A stretch of 64,000 nucleotides of DNA from Ilex aquifolium (GCA_951799425.1 OX637394.1:33640001-33704000); one strand, 5' to 3'; positions 1 to 12,059 are shown, counted from the stretch's first letter. The notes: generated by a model not told the origin, from the letters alone. Made by a program: numbers and translations.

Positions 1-1165
1 TTTCCCGGGCATATGTAAATGTAGTGCACCATTGCAATTTCCATATCATGTTCAATATGTCATGAGCAAATTATGAACAATTTCAAGGTCTATCAACATT
101 TCTCAATTTCCTCAATTGTCAATTATAGCATAAGCATATAATCACAATCCACAGCATCACCAAAGCATGTTATAACATCTTCAATGCAATTAACACACTT
201 AATCAACCTGGAATTTTATCCAACACCATTAAGGCATAAATGTAAACACTTAGCATGCCTCATTCATCACATATCTCAAGAAATTACAAACAAGCAATTT
301 CAACAAAACCTAATTATGCAAAATTGGTTCTTCGTGTTTCTATACCCATTGTCCATACTCTAGTTACATTAGGAGTATATTAAACAAGAGATTTCATCTC
401 TAATAATGCTACCCATTTCATATACAACCCTAATTTGAAAATAAACCTAGTTAGGAAAGGAACTCTACCTCTTGAAGCATAATACACGTAGTAGAAACTC
501 CAAGAAACCCAATACAAGCCTCAAAGCTTTGATCTCAACACTCCCGTTCTTGAGATTTTGGCGAAACCCGCGATCTTTGGTATGTACTCGTAGCTCTCGT
601 CGCGTAGAACACTTTTTGTTCTTGGTCCGAAGCAATTCGACGAACGGATCACCCTTGATCGGAGAAGAAAGGTCGAGATGGGAGAGAGGTTATCTCTCTT
701 CTTTCTCTCTCTCTCTCTATTCCAAAAATCAGCTAGAGATTATGGGGGAAAATGTAATTTTCCCCCCTTTTCATACCCCTCATTTGTTTGGTCTTCGTTG
801 CGCCACACATGTCCCCCCGTTTTCTAATCCGATTTTATCCTGAATCAATTAAATCTCGTCTCATTTTAGGTTCAAGATATTTTATTTGAACTAATTTTAA
901 ATTATTTTTCGTATTTCGCAATCAAATCTCGATCCAGTTACTTTAGTCACGCAGTACTCGATCGCGTCGTCAAACGAGAATATTCTGACTATCTCAAAAT
1001 TCGACGAAAATTGACTGGGTAACTTGATTTCGCGAGACGAATCTAATGGTGAAGTCTGTTTCATCATCCGAGTTCTAAAAAAAATTGGGTTTTCAACCCG
1101 TACCATAACGAATAATTACCATTTTACCCTTATCAATTAAAATTTTAATTTTTTCGGGTTTTACT
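1..1165 (-). mobile_element. LTR fragment, Tekay-like, 5' portion
   Basis: Read on the minus strand, an LTR begins near 1165 (a degenerate TGTAAAAC, here AGTAAAAC) and runs left out of the window. The first about 150 bp line up by eye with the LTR start of the element at 22344: an A/T-rich start, then the gaaaaccc block and the tcatcatccga block near 1050-1075. The rest resembles 9480-10600, the LTR of element 1. No coding sequence survives. The 3' part of this LTR lies outside the window, so it is a separate insertion from element 1. Confidence 0.6.
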
Positions 1166-1736
1166 ACCACGCTGTCGGATGACCCAAGTACCGGTACCTA
1201 AACTTATAGGCAGCGGTACCTGAATTTCAACGGGCTCAGGTGCTGGTACCTAAGCACCAGGTACGAGTACCTCAATGGACAGTGGGCTCAAGTATCGATA
1301 CCTTAAAAACAGTGAGCTTAGGTACCAGTACGAATGTATACAGGTACCGGTACCTGGCAAACAAAAGGCCCAAGTACCAGTACCACGTATCAGAGATACC
1401 GGTACCTCGTCCCAAAATTTGAAAATTTAAAATGTAACACTGAGGTGCATACACTCTTTCAATGACCCCTATGGAAGATGTAAATGGATAATAAAAAGCC
1501 CAAATTACTGGGGTTTGCACCTTGGAATTAGTCATGTGATGGATATGTGTACAAGTTATGTGTTAGGTAATGCTCTGATACAAGGGAGACTTTGCCCATT
1601 ATTTATTTTGGTATAATCCCGGTGAATAGGGGTGTAACGACGTGGTATTGGGATATGCGGTACTCACGGGTATACTTTTGTGGGTTGATGGATGATCAAC
1701 GGTTAAGAAAGGACCCCCCGAATTTTGGGGTGTCAC
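1166..1736 (+). mobile_element. LTR fragment, 3' portion, plus orientation
   Basis: The right end (about 1600-1736) resembles the 3' end of the Tekay-like LTR at 58260-58398: 'tataatcccgg', a gttgatgg/gatcaacgg stretch, then 'ttttggggtgtcaca'. The left part holds a GGTACC palindrome cluster. No primer-binding site follows 1736, so this is a truncated LTR. It is inverted relative to the LTR pieces on both sides. Confidence 0.55.
1186..1425. repeat. Palindrome cluster, GGTACC/ACCGGT type
   Basis: About ten imperfect copies of a palindrome built on GGTACCGGTACC (for example near 1190, 1252, 1352 and 1400) are separated by short unique spacers, often containing 'gggctca'. The copies are degenerate but keep dyad symmetry. 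The cluster lies inside an LTR fragment. Confidence 0.75.
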
Positions 1737-2659
1737 ACCTTTGATTAGCGTGTCTTGACATTGGCCACTCATCAATTCATGCATGACATTAATTAAATCT
1801 TGTCTACTGCCAGAATAAGGATCATCCACTACCTATCTCAAATTTTGCACAAAGTTTTGAATTAATGCACTATTCTAGCCACTAATTTGGCCATTTCCTT
1901 GCATTACATGGTCTTCTAGGTTGGAACTTGAACTCCCTTCAACATGGTTAGCATTGCTAGACATGCCCTCCATGCTTTCATTGCATTCTGCTCCAACCAT
2001 CACTTCGTCTTACTTCCTTGTTCGCACCAGTCTTTATCCAAGTTAATAATGCTGTCCCACCGAGCGTGCAAAAAATTAGTGGTCTCCACAAATAATTTAT
2101 CCTGTGATTGATATACTCAATCTTTTCATAAACTAATCTCAGGCTATTGTTGGACATTAGATTCAGCTGTCTTGTTTCAGGACTTCCTTAAATGATTACA
2201 ATCGACATATTCAAAGCAAGTAAAATTATAATCAAATGATTAACAAAAAGAAAAACACTTTTATTAATTTGGAAAGGTTTCTCTATTACAACAGACTGAT
2301 AAAACGATATTTGAAACTACCTTTATCCTAAAATTATTTCTAGAAATGCCTAAGTCGTGGGTTTTTGATAGGTTTGATCGTGTTTTCCTTCTATAATTGA
2401 TTTCTATTTTGTAGGCATTTCTTCATTGACCATTACACTAGTTCTTTGGGCAGTTACTTCTCTTGTTTTAACTACTACCTTTCTGGTCCAAGAGACTTGA
2501 TTGAATTAAATAACTACTGTCTTTTTTAATATTAGAATAACTACTTCATTCCCTCCAATATAGGAGCTGTAAATGTCCTTAAATTCAAAAAGTCATATCT
2601 ATTTTTTTTTGCCTACACTTTCACTACATTGTTTATTCACTAAAATTATGGAATGTGAT
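1737..2659 (-). pseudogene. Leader and gag start of another LTR retrotransposon, relic
   Basis: On the minus strand, a sequence like an LTR end is followed at about 2050-2075 by a block reading tgcacgctcggtgggac, which resembles the leader just inside some plant LTR elements. After that comes a broken reading frame from an ATG near 2001. It reads MVGAECNESMEGMSSNANHV and continues with in-frame stops to about 1740 (DDPYSGSRQDLINVMHE visible). I see no recognisable capsid or zinc-knuckle motif, so the gag call rests on position after the leader. The tRNA primer is not assigned. Confidence 0.35.
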
Positions 2660-3300
2660 TGTGACGCCCCAAAATCCAGGAGTCCTTCTTAACCCGTTGA
2701 TTAACCATCAACCCGCAGAATACCCGTGGATATCGTATAACCCGATACCACATTGTTACACCCCATCCACCAGGATTGTAACCAAAATGGAATCCGTGTA
2801 TAGTCTCCTTTGTACGGAAGTACAACCCGACACATAACCTGTTCACATACTAACCATATGATCATTCCAAGGTCCAAACCCCATGGCTTATTATTCCCCA
2901 TTAACATCATCCCAAGAGGATTGCTCAAGAAGTGAGGGCCCCTCAGTGTTATATTTTAAAATTTCAAGTTATGGGAAAAGATACCGATACCTCTGGTACG
3001 TGGTACCGGTACCTGGGCCTTATGTCTGTCAGGTACCGGTACCTATGTACCTTGGTACGGGTACCTGAGCCCACTATTTGCTAAGTACCAATACCTATGT
3101 GTCTTGGTACCGAAACCTGAGCCCACTGCCCATCGGGGTACCGGTATCTGAGTCCAAGGTACTAATACCTAAGCCCACTAGAATCCAGGTATCGGTGCAT
3201 GTAAGCCTAGATACCAGTACTTAATCGCTTAGGTACTAGTACCTGAGCAAAGATTTTCCCTAAATCTTACCATTTTAAACTCTTAACCATCCAAAATCTT
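2660..3300 (-). mobile_element. Left (3') LTR of element 1, truncated
   Basis: It starts with TGTGACGCCCC at 2660, the inverted 3' LTR end also seen at 8120. The first about 300 bp align with 8120-8420 by eye, though much diverged. A normal LTR of this family is about 2.4 kb, so most of the 5' portion is missing. No polypurine tract is recognisable where the LTR should meet the integrase end (about 3300-3440). Confidence 0.55.
2976..3250. repeat. Palindrome cluster, GGTACC type
   Basis: Around ten copies of palindromes such as GGTACCGGTACC occur here, with degraded forms (taccaataccta, ggtactagtacc). Copies sit about 20-35 bp apart, many followed by 'gagcccact'. This is the same design as the cluster at 1186-1425 but in an LTR piece of opposite orientation. 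Confidence 0.75.
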
Positions 3301-3439
3301 ACCATTTTCCCTAAATCTTACAACATTCATCCATTCATTCATTTACATCAAAATTTACACACTCATGCACACTTAACCGTATGCATATACAACAAGTAAT
3401 ACAATACTTATGATTACAAAAATGTACCTCCATTCTTGA

Positions 3440-6400
3440 ACAAGAACGGATAACTACTACGTATAGTGTCCTCACACTCCCATGTCGCCTCCTCCAGACC
3501 TTGGTGCTACCACATCACTTTCACCAACCTCACCATCTTGCCTCATAAAACCTGCTCTCGGCTATCCATGATATGCACCGGTCCCTCCTCGAAGGTCCCA
3601 TCCGCATCAACAATCAACTCTCCCCAATCCACCACATGTGTCGGATCTGGAGTGTATTTCCGGAGCATAGAGACATGGAACACCATGTGAACACCCGATA
3701 AATTTGGTAGTAACGCCAACCGATAAGCAACTGTACCAACCCTTTCGAGTACCTTGAAGGCCTGATATACCTCGGCGACAGCTTTCCCCGCTTCCCGAAC
3801 CCGACCACTCCTCTCTTGGGTATCACCTTGAAAAAGACATGATGTCCGACCCCAAACTCTAGAGGTCACCGCTGTCTGGCGGCGTAGCTCTTCTGCCGAC
3901 TTTGAACAGTGAGAATACGCTTCCGTATTAAGTCCACCTTCTCCGAGGTGTCTCTAACCAAATCCGGACCTGTAGAGAGTATCTCTCCAACCTCCGTCCA
4001 ACAAACCGGAGAAAGGCAAGGCCTCCCATAAAATGTCTCATAGGGTGTCATTTGTATGCTCGCCTGATAACTATTGTTGTAGGTGAACTCCACTAAGGGT
4101 AAATGCTCTTCCCAACTACCCTTGAGATCTAGGACGTATGCCCGTAGTATGTCCTCTAAAGTTTGGATAGTCCTCTTTGACTGACTGTCTGTCTGGGGAT
4201 GAAAAGTTGTGCTCATCATCAACTGTGTCCCCATGGCCCGCTGAAAAATCTCCCAAAAATGAGTCGTAAACCTGGGATCCCGATCCGATACTATAGGTAT
4301 GAGCACCCCATGTAACCAGACTTTCTCCTGTACATAAAGTCTGCAGAACTTCTCCAATGTGAAGGTCATCTGCACTGCCAAAAAGTGTGTCGACTTCGTA
4401 AGCCGGTCCACTATCACCCACACCGCGTCATGTCCCCGTGATGTCTATGACAAGTGGGTCACAAAATCCATCGTGACTTGCTCCTAGTTCCACTCAACTA
4501 CCTCCAAAGGCTGGAGCAACCCTGCTCTCTGGCGCTCAGCCTTGACCTGTTGACACATGAGACATCGATTAACAAAATCTCTGACGTGCCTCTTCATCCC
4601 ACTCCAGTGGTACTGGCAACAAAGATCCCAGTACATCTTCGTGCCACCTAGATGCACAACAAAAAGGGAGCAATGAAACTCCCTAAGGATCTCCTCTCTT
4701 AGATCCGTAGACCAGGGAACTACAACCCTTCCCCTAAATTGAAGACTACCATCCGAGTGAATGGACCAACCCTCGTCACATGTACCCGACTATACCTGGT
4801 CCCTGATGGACAATATCTCTGTGTCCTGCTCCCTTGGACTCGATCACTCTGCTCAGTAGGGAAGGCGTAGCCAAAAAACTCTCCAAAGTGCCCTGAGCTT
4901 AACTCCTGTAGTGTAGCCCAAACTGTCCTATAGTCTCGAGCATTTGCCACTCCCGTGAAGCCACACTGGCCAAGACTCCCCGTGACTTCCGACAGAGTGC
5001 ATCAGCCACCACGTTTGTCTTACCAGGATGGTAATGCAAAGTGAAGTCGTAGTCCTCCAAGTACTGCATCCACCTGCGTTGCCTCACATTGAGGTTCCGC
5101 TGTGTAAAGATGTACTTCAGACTCTTGTGGTCCGAAAACACCTCAAATTGCTCACCATACAAATAATGGTGCAAGTCTTCAAGGTAAAGACAATGACCGC
5201 CAACTCCATATCGTGCATAGGGTAGTTCTGCTCGTGGTTCTTTAACTGCCGAGAACTATAAGCTACCACTCTTCCGGACTGCATCAAAACACACCCAAGT
5301 TTATCCTTGGAGGCATCACAATATACCGCCTCAACCTTCTCCGGGTCAACTGACACACCCGAAGCCGACACCACGTGTCCCAAAAACTTTACTTCCGTAA
5401 GCCAAAATTCACATTTGCTGAACTTGGCGTACAACTGATGATCCCTCAAGGTTTAGAGAACAACCCTCAAGTGACCCTCATGCTTCTCCTCAGACTTAGA
5501 GTAAATCAAAATGTCGTTAACAAAGACCACGACAAACTAATCTAGGTAGGGTTGGAACAACCTATACATGAGATCCATAAATATCGTCGGGGCAATCGTC
5601 AATCCAAAAGGCATCACAGTGAACTCGAAAATGTCCATACCATATCCTAAACGACATCTTAGGGATATCTGTCTCCCTAATCCTCAACTAATGGTAACCC
5701 GTGCGTAGATCTATCTTGGAGTAGACTCGCGCCACTCTTAGTTGATCAAACAAATCATCAATCCTCGGCAAATGGTATTTATTCTTGATAGTAACCCTAT
5801 TCAATTACTAGTAATTTATACATAGCTGAAGGGTCTTATCCTTCTTCTTGGCAAACAACACTGGAGTGCCCCGATGTGAGGTACTCGATCTAATGAAGCC
5901 CTTGTCCATCAATTCTTGCAATTGGACCTTGAGTTCTTGCAACTCTGCATTCTATGTGGTGTCATAGAAATGGGCAATGTACCGGAGTGCAACTCAATGG
6001 GGAAGTCTACATCCCTATGTCGAGGTAATCTCGGTAGTTCGTCCGAAAAGACATCTTCGTACTCACAAGCCACTCAAAGTAGACCCAACTCCTGTCTCGC
6101 CTTGTCCTCCAGGGTAAGGCTCGCAAGCCAGCTCATCAACTGCTCGTGCCAACGGGAATCATACATTACTTGGGGTAAAAAATCATGTTTCTCTCCCTGA
6201 AACTTGAAACAAACACCCTCCGGTGTGTAGGCAATGACCCTTTTTGGATCACAATCAATGACAACTCGGTGTGCCGTCAACCAATCCATCCCGAGGATGA
6301 CATCATACTCTGATATGTCCATGACTCTAAGGTCCACGATGAGTAGAATCTCTGAGATCTCTAACTCACAACCCCGACATATCTGATCAATACTCACCCT

Positions 6401-6600
6401 AGCTCTTAGGGGATAACTCACATGCAATGACTCTTCCAAGGTCTCAACCTCTTAGGCCAAATCCCTTACACATGATACATAAATAAATGAATGCGATGTA
6501 CTAGAGTCAAATAATACTCTTGCCCATAAGCGAGAGAGTAGAAATGTACCTTGAATAACTGACGGATCCACTGGCTTAGTCTAAGGTGTGATGGCGTAGA
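3440..6600 (-). pseudogene. Element 1 pol: protease, RT, RNase H, integrase, chromodomain remnant
   Basis: Fragments in several frames give the full pol order. Protease (about 6520-6074): the active-site triad reads DSS instead of DSG at 6500-6508, and the [13 protein letters not shown] motif follows. Reverse transcriptase: the catalytic FVDD box reads FVND at 5513-5524, losing one catalytic aspartate. RNase H (5330-4900) has YCDASKD and [14 protein letters not shown]. Integrase (about 4870-3560) has VSDRDPRF and FHPQTD motifs and the GPY-like C-terminus VFHVSMLRKYTPDPTHVVDW. A chromodomain remnant lies at about 3540-3440. Between VEAV and YCDAS about 240 bp present in element 3 are absent. 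Clearly dead. Confidence 0.85.
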
Positions 6601-7764
6601 AACGCCCCTGGGTCCCCAAAATCCTGACCTGTGAGCCCTGTCCTTGGCCTCGACCCATGCCCTGGCCCATTTGGCCTGATTATGGAGTCCTCGCTCGTGA
6701 AGTAGTAGGGATCTGTGTAGCTCCCTGGAACTAATATTGGCTTCTCTGGCCCATGGTGGGGTAGGGAGGAATAAAATACGTCTGTGTATGCCCCACCGAT
6801 GAATGGGACTGAGATGCCACTTAGGTTTGAGATCTCTGCCTCTGAGGACAATCCCGCTTCATGTGACCCAGCTGGTGACATATGAAACAAGTCCTCTGAC
6901 CTGATTGGTAGGGAGCCCTAAAGTGTCTCTCGCCTTGGAAGGATTGACCTTGGCCTTGGCCTTGATAGCCGCGACCCTGTCCTTGAAACCCTTGTGGGGC
7001 AGAAGTCATTTGCTTCTTTCCCGAACTAGAAGAAGAGGATTGAACCTCCTTCTTCTTGTCCTTAACACCCGCCTCTCAGATGCTCCTTGCGTCATTGACC
7101 TCTCTCTCAATGGCCATAGCCGTCTCGACCATCGAGTCTAAATCCTGTAGCCGGTGGCCCACAATCTTCCCCCGGATGGACAACTTTAACCCATCCTCAA
7201 ACATCCTTACTTTGGTCATGTTTGTGGCCACGTAATCATCTGCGAAATGGGCTAACTCAGTGAACTTAGCCACGTATTCCATCACCATCATAGTCCCCTG
7301 CTTCAAATCCAAGAATTCTCAGGCTTTCGCATGTCGAACAGCCGATGGGAAGTACTTTCCCATGAAGAGCAGCTCCTGGAACTCTCCCTATGTCATTGCC
7401 TCTAAGTTCTTTGAGGCCTTTGCCCAATCCCACAACAAATGGGCTTTTCCTTCTAGCTGGAATGCAGCTAGCCTTATCTTAGTGGCATCGGAGGTGATCT
7501 CCATAGCCTCTAGGATCTTGTCAACTTGCTGAAACCAATGGCCGGCCACCATTAGATCCCCCCTCCCAAAAAAGTTGGTGGCTTGTGTGCCTTGAACTTT
7601 TGGAGGTTACTTGAGCCTCATTGACCCACATTGGCGCTAGCCTGTACAAAGGTAGCCGTCATCGTGCCAATAGCCTCCATAAAGTCTTGTTGGTCAAAGG
7701 CCGGTGGTGGTTGGTTGTTGTTCCGCCCACCTCCTCGGCCGCGTCCTCTTCCTCTATTTGTCAT
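6601..7764 (-). pseudogene. Element 1 gag, broken
   Basis: The start codon at 7764 opens an Arg/Gly-rich N-terminus (MTNRGRGRGRGGGRNNNQPP), as in the gag genes of elements 2 and 3. The capsid region is in pieces; the clearest is 7312-7076 with EYVAKFTELAHFADDYVATN and SIRGKIVGH. A CCHC zinc knuckle (CX2CX4HX4C, CFICHQLGHMKRDC) lies at 6889-6848 after a Gln/Gly-rich linker. Stops and frameshifts break the frame, including a lost frame near 7610. It would have encoded the nucleocapsid-capsid polyprotein. Confidence 0.8.
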
Positions 7765-8104
7765 CTACACACAGGTCAAATAGCAATAGAAGACTAACTT
7801 AGTATCCCAAGATAGGGATCAAGTTCAAACTTTGAGATTTTTCTCCTTGTTTGACTAGTAGAGCATATGTCACCCATTAGTAGACATCTACACCCTAAAC
7901 TATCCCGTTCATTCTTTTTCCAACCCCCAAGGTTATATTCTCTAACCCTAGTGTCTCTTCTCCATATACATTTAATCATGCATATTGTTCAAATAACATA
8001 TAACATATAACATGTAGCATTTAAAACACATAACATGTAATGCACAAATGGATGCAATGCCCTAGACCCATGCCCCGCAAGCCCTAGGTAAATCGAGAAC
8101 CTAG

Positions 8105-8116
8105 GCTCTAATACCA
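8105..8116 (-). other. Primer-binding site of element 1
   Basis: On the minus strand it reads TGGTATTAGAGC, three bases inside the LTR end. It differs by one base from TGGTATCAGAGC, the sequence complementary to the 3' end of plant initiator methionine tRNA and used by many Ty3/gypsy and Ty1/copia elements. Confidence 0.8.
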
Positions 8117-8119
8117 AGC

Positions 8120-10607
8120 TGTGACGCCCCTAAAACCGGGAGTCCTTTGTCAACCCGTTGATCACCCATCAACCCGCGAAAATACCCGTGAATGTCGCAT
8201 AACCTGACACCACGTCACAACATCCCCTTTACCGGGATCACAACAACTCAAGTTTGGGTGGAGTCTCCCTTATACCGGGCACTCACAAACGCACAACATG
8301 TATACCATTCAACCACATGACCTATCCGAGGCCAAATATACCACAATTTATACTCTATTATTGTCCATTTACTTCATTTGAATAAAGGGACACAAAGCCC
8401 AAAAGCATGGCAAAGCATTCTTAAAAAGTTAGATTTTAGGAAAACCTACCGGTACAAGATGACCATGTTCTACCGGTAAGAAAACTCACTGGAAAAGTTC
8501 TACCGGTAGGAAAACTCACTGGAAAAGTTCTACCAGCAGGTTTTGCCTACTGAAAAAATTCTACCGGTAGAAGAACTCATCGTTCTACCGGTAGGTTTTA
8601 ACAGTTTTTCTACGATTCCTTCCTTTTTCAATTCCAATCCATTTCAAACTTATACAACCTTATACCAAACTCATATAATATCAATTTTAAACAAAATAAA
8701 GTTCACATAAGTTCACTTTACAATCATTTACAATATCACATGTCTAAAACTAAATAACATAAAAGTTTTTGTTTTTACAACACATGTTTCAAAAGCCACA
8801 ACTCGACTTTTCTTCAACCATGAGAGCCCGATTGAGAGTTGTCCACCGGCGTATATCCCGCACCTGAAATGTTGTCCCCATATAGGGTAAGCCACGCTCA
8901 ATAGGGTATTTCCTAAAGAGGCTACTCCCCAACCTATATGCATATGAAATGTTCACATACAAATTCAACAAACAACAATTAATCCATTCAAAAATATGCA
9001 ATTGATAATGGATTCTCTATGTCCTGCTATGTTATGAGATAAGACTCACACATGCAACTCAACCTGAGCCTTTACCGGATCCTACAACCCATGCAATGCC
9101 ATGAGTATAAAATCGGGCATTCCAAGCCCTTTCCATTGTTGTTGCACATCCAACGACTTTTTTAAAAATAAACCATGTGTCTTTGTTGGGTAGTGGATTT
9201 TGGTGTCTCACCGCCGGTTCTACACACCGATACACTTTTTTAGACTTTCACTAGCATAAGTGTATAAATCAGTAACCGGGTCTTGCACCCGAGGGAGTAT
9301 CTAGCGATTCTTGCTATACCCGACACAAGTTTTTCATGCAACCATGCGACTCTGTCGGACCTTGGTCTGACTGTACCGAGCCCACTTATCAACTACCAAG
9401 AATGGTGTTTAATCCAACAACATACATACACCCACACTCATGTTAATGCCCACGAATGCGATGTTTCCCGTGCTTATGCAAATGTTTATGTACAATTACA
9501 TTTTATATACTTATGCAACTAAGATTTCAAATTACAATAACAACACCATATTCAACATGTCATAAGCACAATATGAACAATTCTAATATCCAATCAACAT
9601 TTCCCATGGTAAATTATATCCTAAGCATATAACCACCATCTATAGCTTCAATGTCAATATATCATATGCATATACCAACATTTCTCCAACATCAATTTCC
9701 AAGCATGGTATTACATATTCAATGTAATTAACACACTTAATCCACATAGGCATTTAATCAAACACTTTCTAGGCACCAAATCATGTAATCATATAAAATG
9801 CCCAAATTTATCACATAACTCAAGAAATCACATTAAGTAATTTCTACATACCCAATTCAAGTTAGAATTGATTTTACCATTTCTATATCCATTTTCCACA
9901 TTTCAAATACTATAGGTAAGTGCTATACATGAGATTTCATCTCTAACACCCTACCCATTTCATATTTCAAACCTAAGTTGGAATTAAACCTAGTTAGGAT
10001 AAAAACCTTACCTCTTGAAGCGTAAAACAACGGTAAGAAGTTCGAAGAACCCGAAACAAGCTCTAATCCAAGCTTTCCCCAAAATCCCATCTTTGAAATT
10101 TCACCAAAATCCAACCTTCTTGGTATGGTTTTGTAGCCCTCGACGTGGAAAACAACTTTTGTTCTTGGCTCGTGTTGATTCGAGCAACGTGGAGGCGCAG
10201 ATGATAGGGAGAAGGTAGAGCTTCCCTCTCTTCTTTTAATTTTATGAAAAATCTGATGGGTATGGGAAAAAATCTGATTTTCTCTCCTATTTATACTCTT
10301 TAGGTGCTTGGTCCATATCGCGTCACACGTTGCCCATTCCCGGGTCCGATTTCGTTCCGAAACGATTAAATTTCGTCCCGGTTCAAGTTTAAAATATTTT
10401 TATATGAACTTCCTTTAAATTATTTTTCAACTTTTGAAATTTTATTTCATACCTTGCAAAAAATTCAATCAGAATTTGACGAAAATTGATTGGGTAATTA
10501 GACTTCACGAAACAAATCCAACGGTGAGGTCCGTTTCATCATCCGATTTTTAGAAAAATTAGGGTTTTCAACCTGTACCGTAGTTGTAAATTACTGTTTT
10601 GACATTG
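8120..10607 (-). mobile_element. 5' LTR of element 1
   Basis: It begins (plus strand) with TGTGACGCCCCTAAAACCGG, the inverse of the LTR end of element 2 (31907-31922). The other end loses alignment at about 10607: after 'attactgttttgac' the expected last about 40 bp of LTR are replaced by unrelated sequence, so the terminus is eroded. It contains the palindrome cluster at 8446-8598. Reading frames inside it are chance. Confidence 0.7.
8446..8598. repeat. Palindrome cluster, CTACCGGTAG type
   Basis: Five or six copies of CTACCGGTAG or close variants occur, two of them inside a tandemly repeated stretch 'gttctaccggtaggaaaact'. It sits about 330-480 bp from the 3' end of the LTR, the same place as the clusters in elements 2 and 3. 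Confidence 0.8.
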
Positions 10608-11172
10608 TTCAACCCGTACCGTAAAAATGTATTTTGGCCAAATACGTCTCAATTGGATTATTTAAACCCACAAAAAATGTGAATTTATTTAAGAGGTTAT
10701 ATGTGATATTAAATACACTATTCATCCGGACTGATATTACTTTTAGGTAATAATATCGAACCCAAAATATCTATACTACTTTAAAAAGTGAGCATATTTG
10801 GAAAACATTTTTTTTCCACTTTTATCCTCCAAAATCACAAATATCTCATTCTTATCCATCAACATTAAAACTAAAATAAACCTAAGCCTCCTTATGTTCC
10901 AAAAAAAAAAAAAAACCTATGCCTCCCAATCTTCTCTCTCTCCCCTGTCATTTCATCTTTATCTTCCCCCACTCCAAATAAACCTCTTTCTCTCTTTTCT
11001 TTACCTCTTCCAGAAACCCTCGATGTTTCCCTCTTTCTCCCTATCTTTCTGTGCTGCTCTCAGCATGCGTTACTCCACACATTCAATTCTCTCAGCATCT
11101 CAACGTTTGGTGTATCTCTACTTTTTGTGGTATTGTTCTTCCACTGATATCTATTATATATATAGTGAATTC
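10608..11172 (+). other. Non-coding, possible Helitron 5' terminus at 10770
   Basis: Between element 1 and the TR-GAG element. At 10769-10790 the sequence is A|TCTATACTACTTTAAAAAG, and Helitron 5' ends in plants often begin TCTATACTA or similar after a host A. No 3' hairpin with a CTRR end could be confirmed downstream, possibly because the younger element at 11173 split the sequence. The rest is A/T- and pyrimidine-rich, with an A-run near 10901. The open frame at 10798-11175 is low complexity and I do not call it a gene. Confidence 0.25.
11168..11172. repeat. Target-site duplication, left copy (AATTC)
   Basis: AATTC stands directly before the TGATGATG LTR start at 11173 and again directly after the LTR end at 15847 (15848-15852). 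An exact 5-bp duplication shows that 11173-15847 entered as one unit. Confidence 0.95.
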
Positions 11173-11735
11173 TGATGATGCACAAAAATGGCTTTGCACA
11201 CCACCTGTTAAGTGTAATTAATAAATGCAGTAAAATAGTAGAGAATAGGAAAAGACAGAAGTTATAGTGGTTCGGTCAACGTGACCTACGTCCACTCTTG
11301 AATGGCTTTGGTTGCCGGGGAGCTTTTATTAACTCAAGGGAGCGGGGATCAGAGTTTACAAGCTTTGAGAGAGAAGAGGGAGAGTCGTGCTCAGGTAAGT
11401 GCCATGCCCCCCAAGTGTTGGTGGGGCTTACAATTTATAGGGGTCCCCTAACAAGTTGGGCTACTCTTCAACAACTTAGCAAGCATTTCGGTGGAGCTCA
11501 CGACTTATCCTCAACGGGCGAGGTGGTTGAGGAGCTTCCATGAGATGCGGTCAAAGATAAGGTGAGGGTGGACCATTTCCTTCCGCTGTGCAGGTGATGC
11601 TCCTCTGCTCTCCCCTTGATGACGTGGCTAGGCATGGAGCCTGATTGGGCTTGGTGGATCTTAAATGAAGTTGGGCTCCTCAAATGGGGATTTGGGCTTT
11701 TTATATAGATTGGACCATTTGGGCTTGACCCATCA
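11173..11735 (-). repeat. 3' LTR of the TR-GAG element
   Basis: It runs from TGATGATGCAC to GACCCATCA on the plus strand. It matches 15285-15847 except for two substitutions that I can see (near 11349 and 11649). Confidence 0.95.
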
Positions 11736-11752
11736 TTTGCCCCCCAATGCTC
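11736..11752 (-). other. Polypurine tract of the TR-GAG element
   Basis: On the minus strand AGCATTGGGGGGCAAA abuts the 3' LTR start TGATGGG. This is the expected primer for plus-strand DNA synthesis and confirms the element's minus orientation. Confidence 0.75.
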
Positions 11753-12059
11753 CTTGTCCAAGGAAACTTTGGAGAAGGGTGCATTAGTTTACATCTTGAG
11801 TTTCAGGTGGTGGAGACTTCCCCTGCTAGATGCATTTTTGCTTTGGTGCATACTCCAAGTTTTTTCCACTTTTGCTAGGATTTTTAAAAGAACAATGTCG
11901 ATTGAGGAAAGGGATGTGCAAAACTCCATTGAAATGATAGAGGTTGCAGGGAAAAGATGGAGGTAGCCGCGGTCATTGGTGCGCGCCAGCAGCCCGCGGT
12001 GGAGGTGGTGGGCGTCCCCTTAGGTGCTGTCCTGGGTAGTTTAGGCGCCCGAAAAGCTG

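Larger units (their letters stand above)
2660..10607 (-). mobile_element. Element 1: decayed Tekay-like chromovirus (Ty3/gypsy)
   Basis: Read right to left, the order is 5' LTR (10607-8120), primer-binding site, gag, protease, reverse transcriptase, RNase H, integrase, chromodomain remnant and truncated 3' LTR. Order, chromodomain, long LTRs and the initiator-methionine tRNA primer site fit the Tekay/Del clade of chromoviruses. The two LTRs differ strongly and even carry different palindrome types, so the element is old or recombinant. It cannot be autonomous: reading frames are broken, about 240 bp between reverse transcriptase and RNase H are missing near 5325, and catalytic residues are changed. 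No target-site duplication could be found. Confidence 0.8.

Noticed and set aside
472..843. 123-codon frame in the first LTR fragment
   Set aside because: Lies in LTR leader sequence shared with 10015-10218 and other LTRs, has no domain, and the equivalent frames elsewhere are not conserved.
1186..3250. Palindrome clusters considered as a CRISPR-like array
   Set aside because: Plant nuclear DNA, repeats of only 8-14 bp with degenerate copies and irregular spacers, inside LTRs; no Cas genes.
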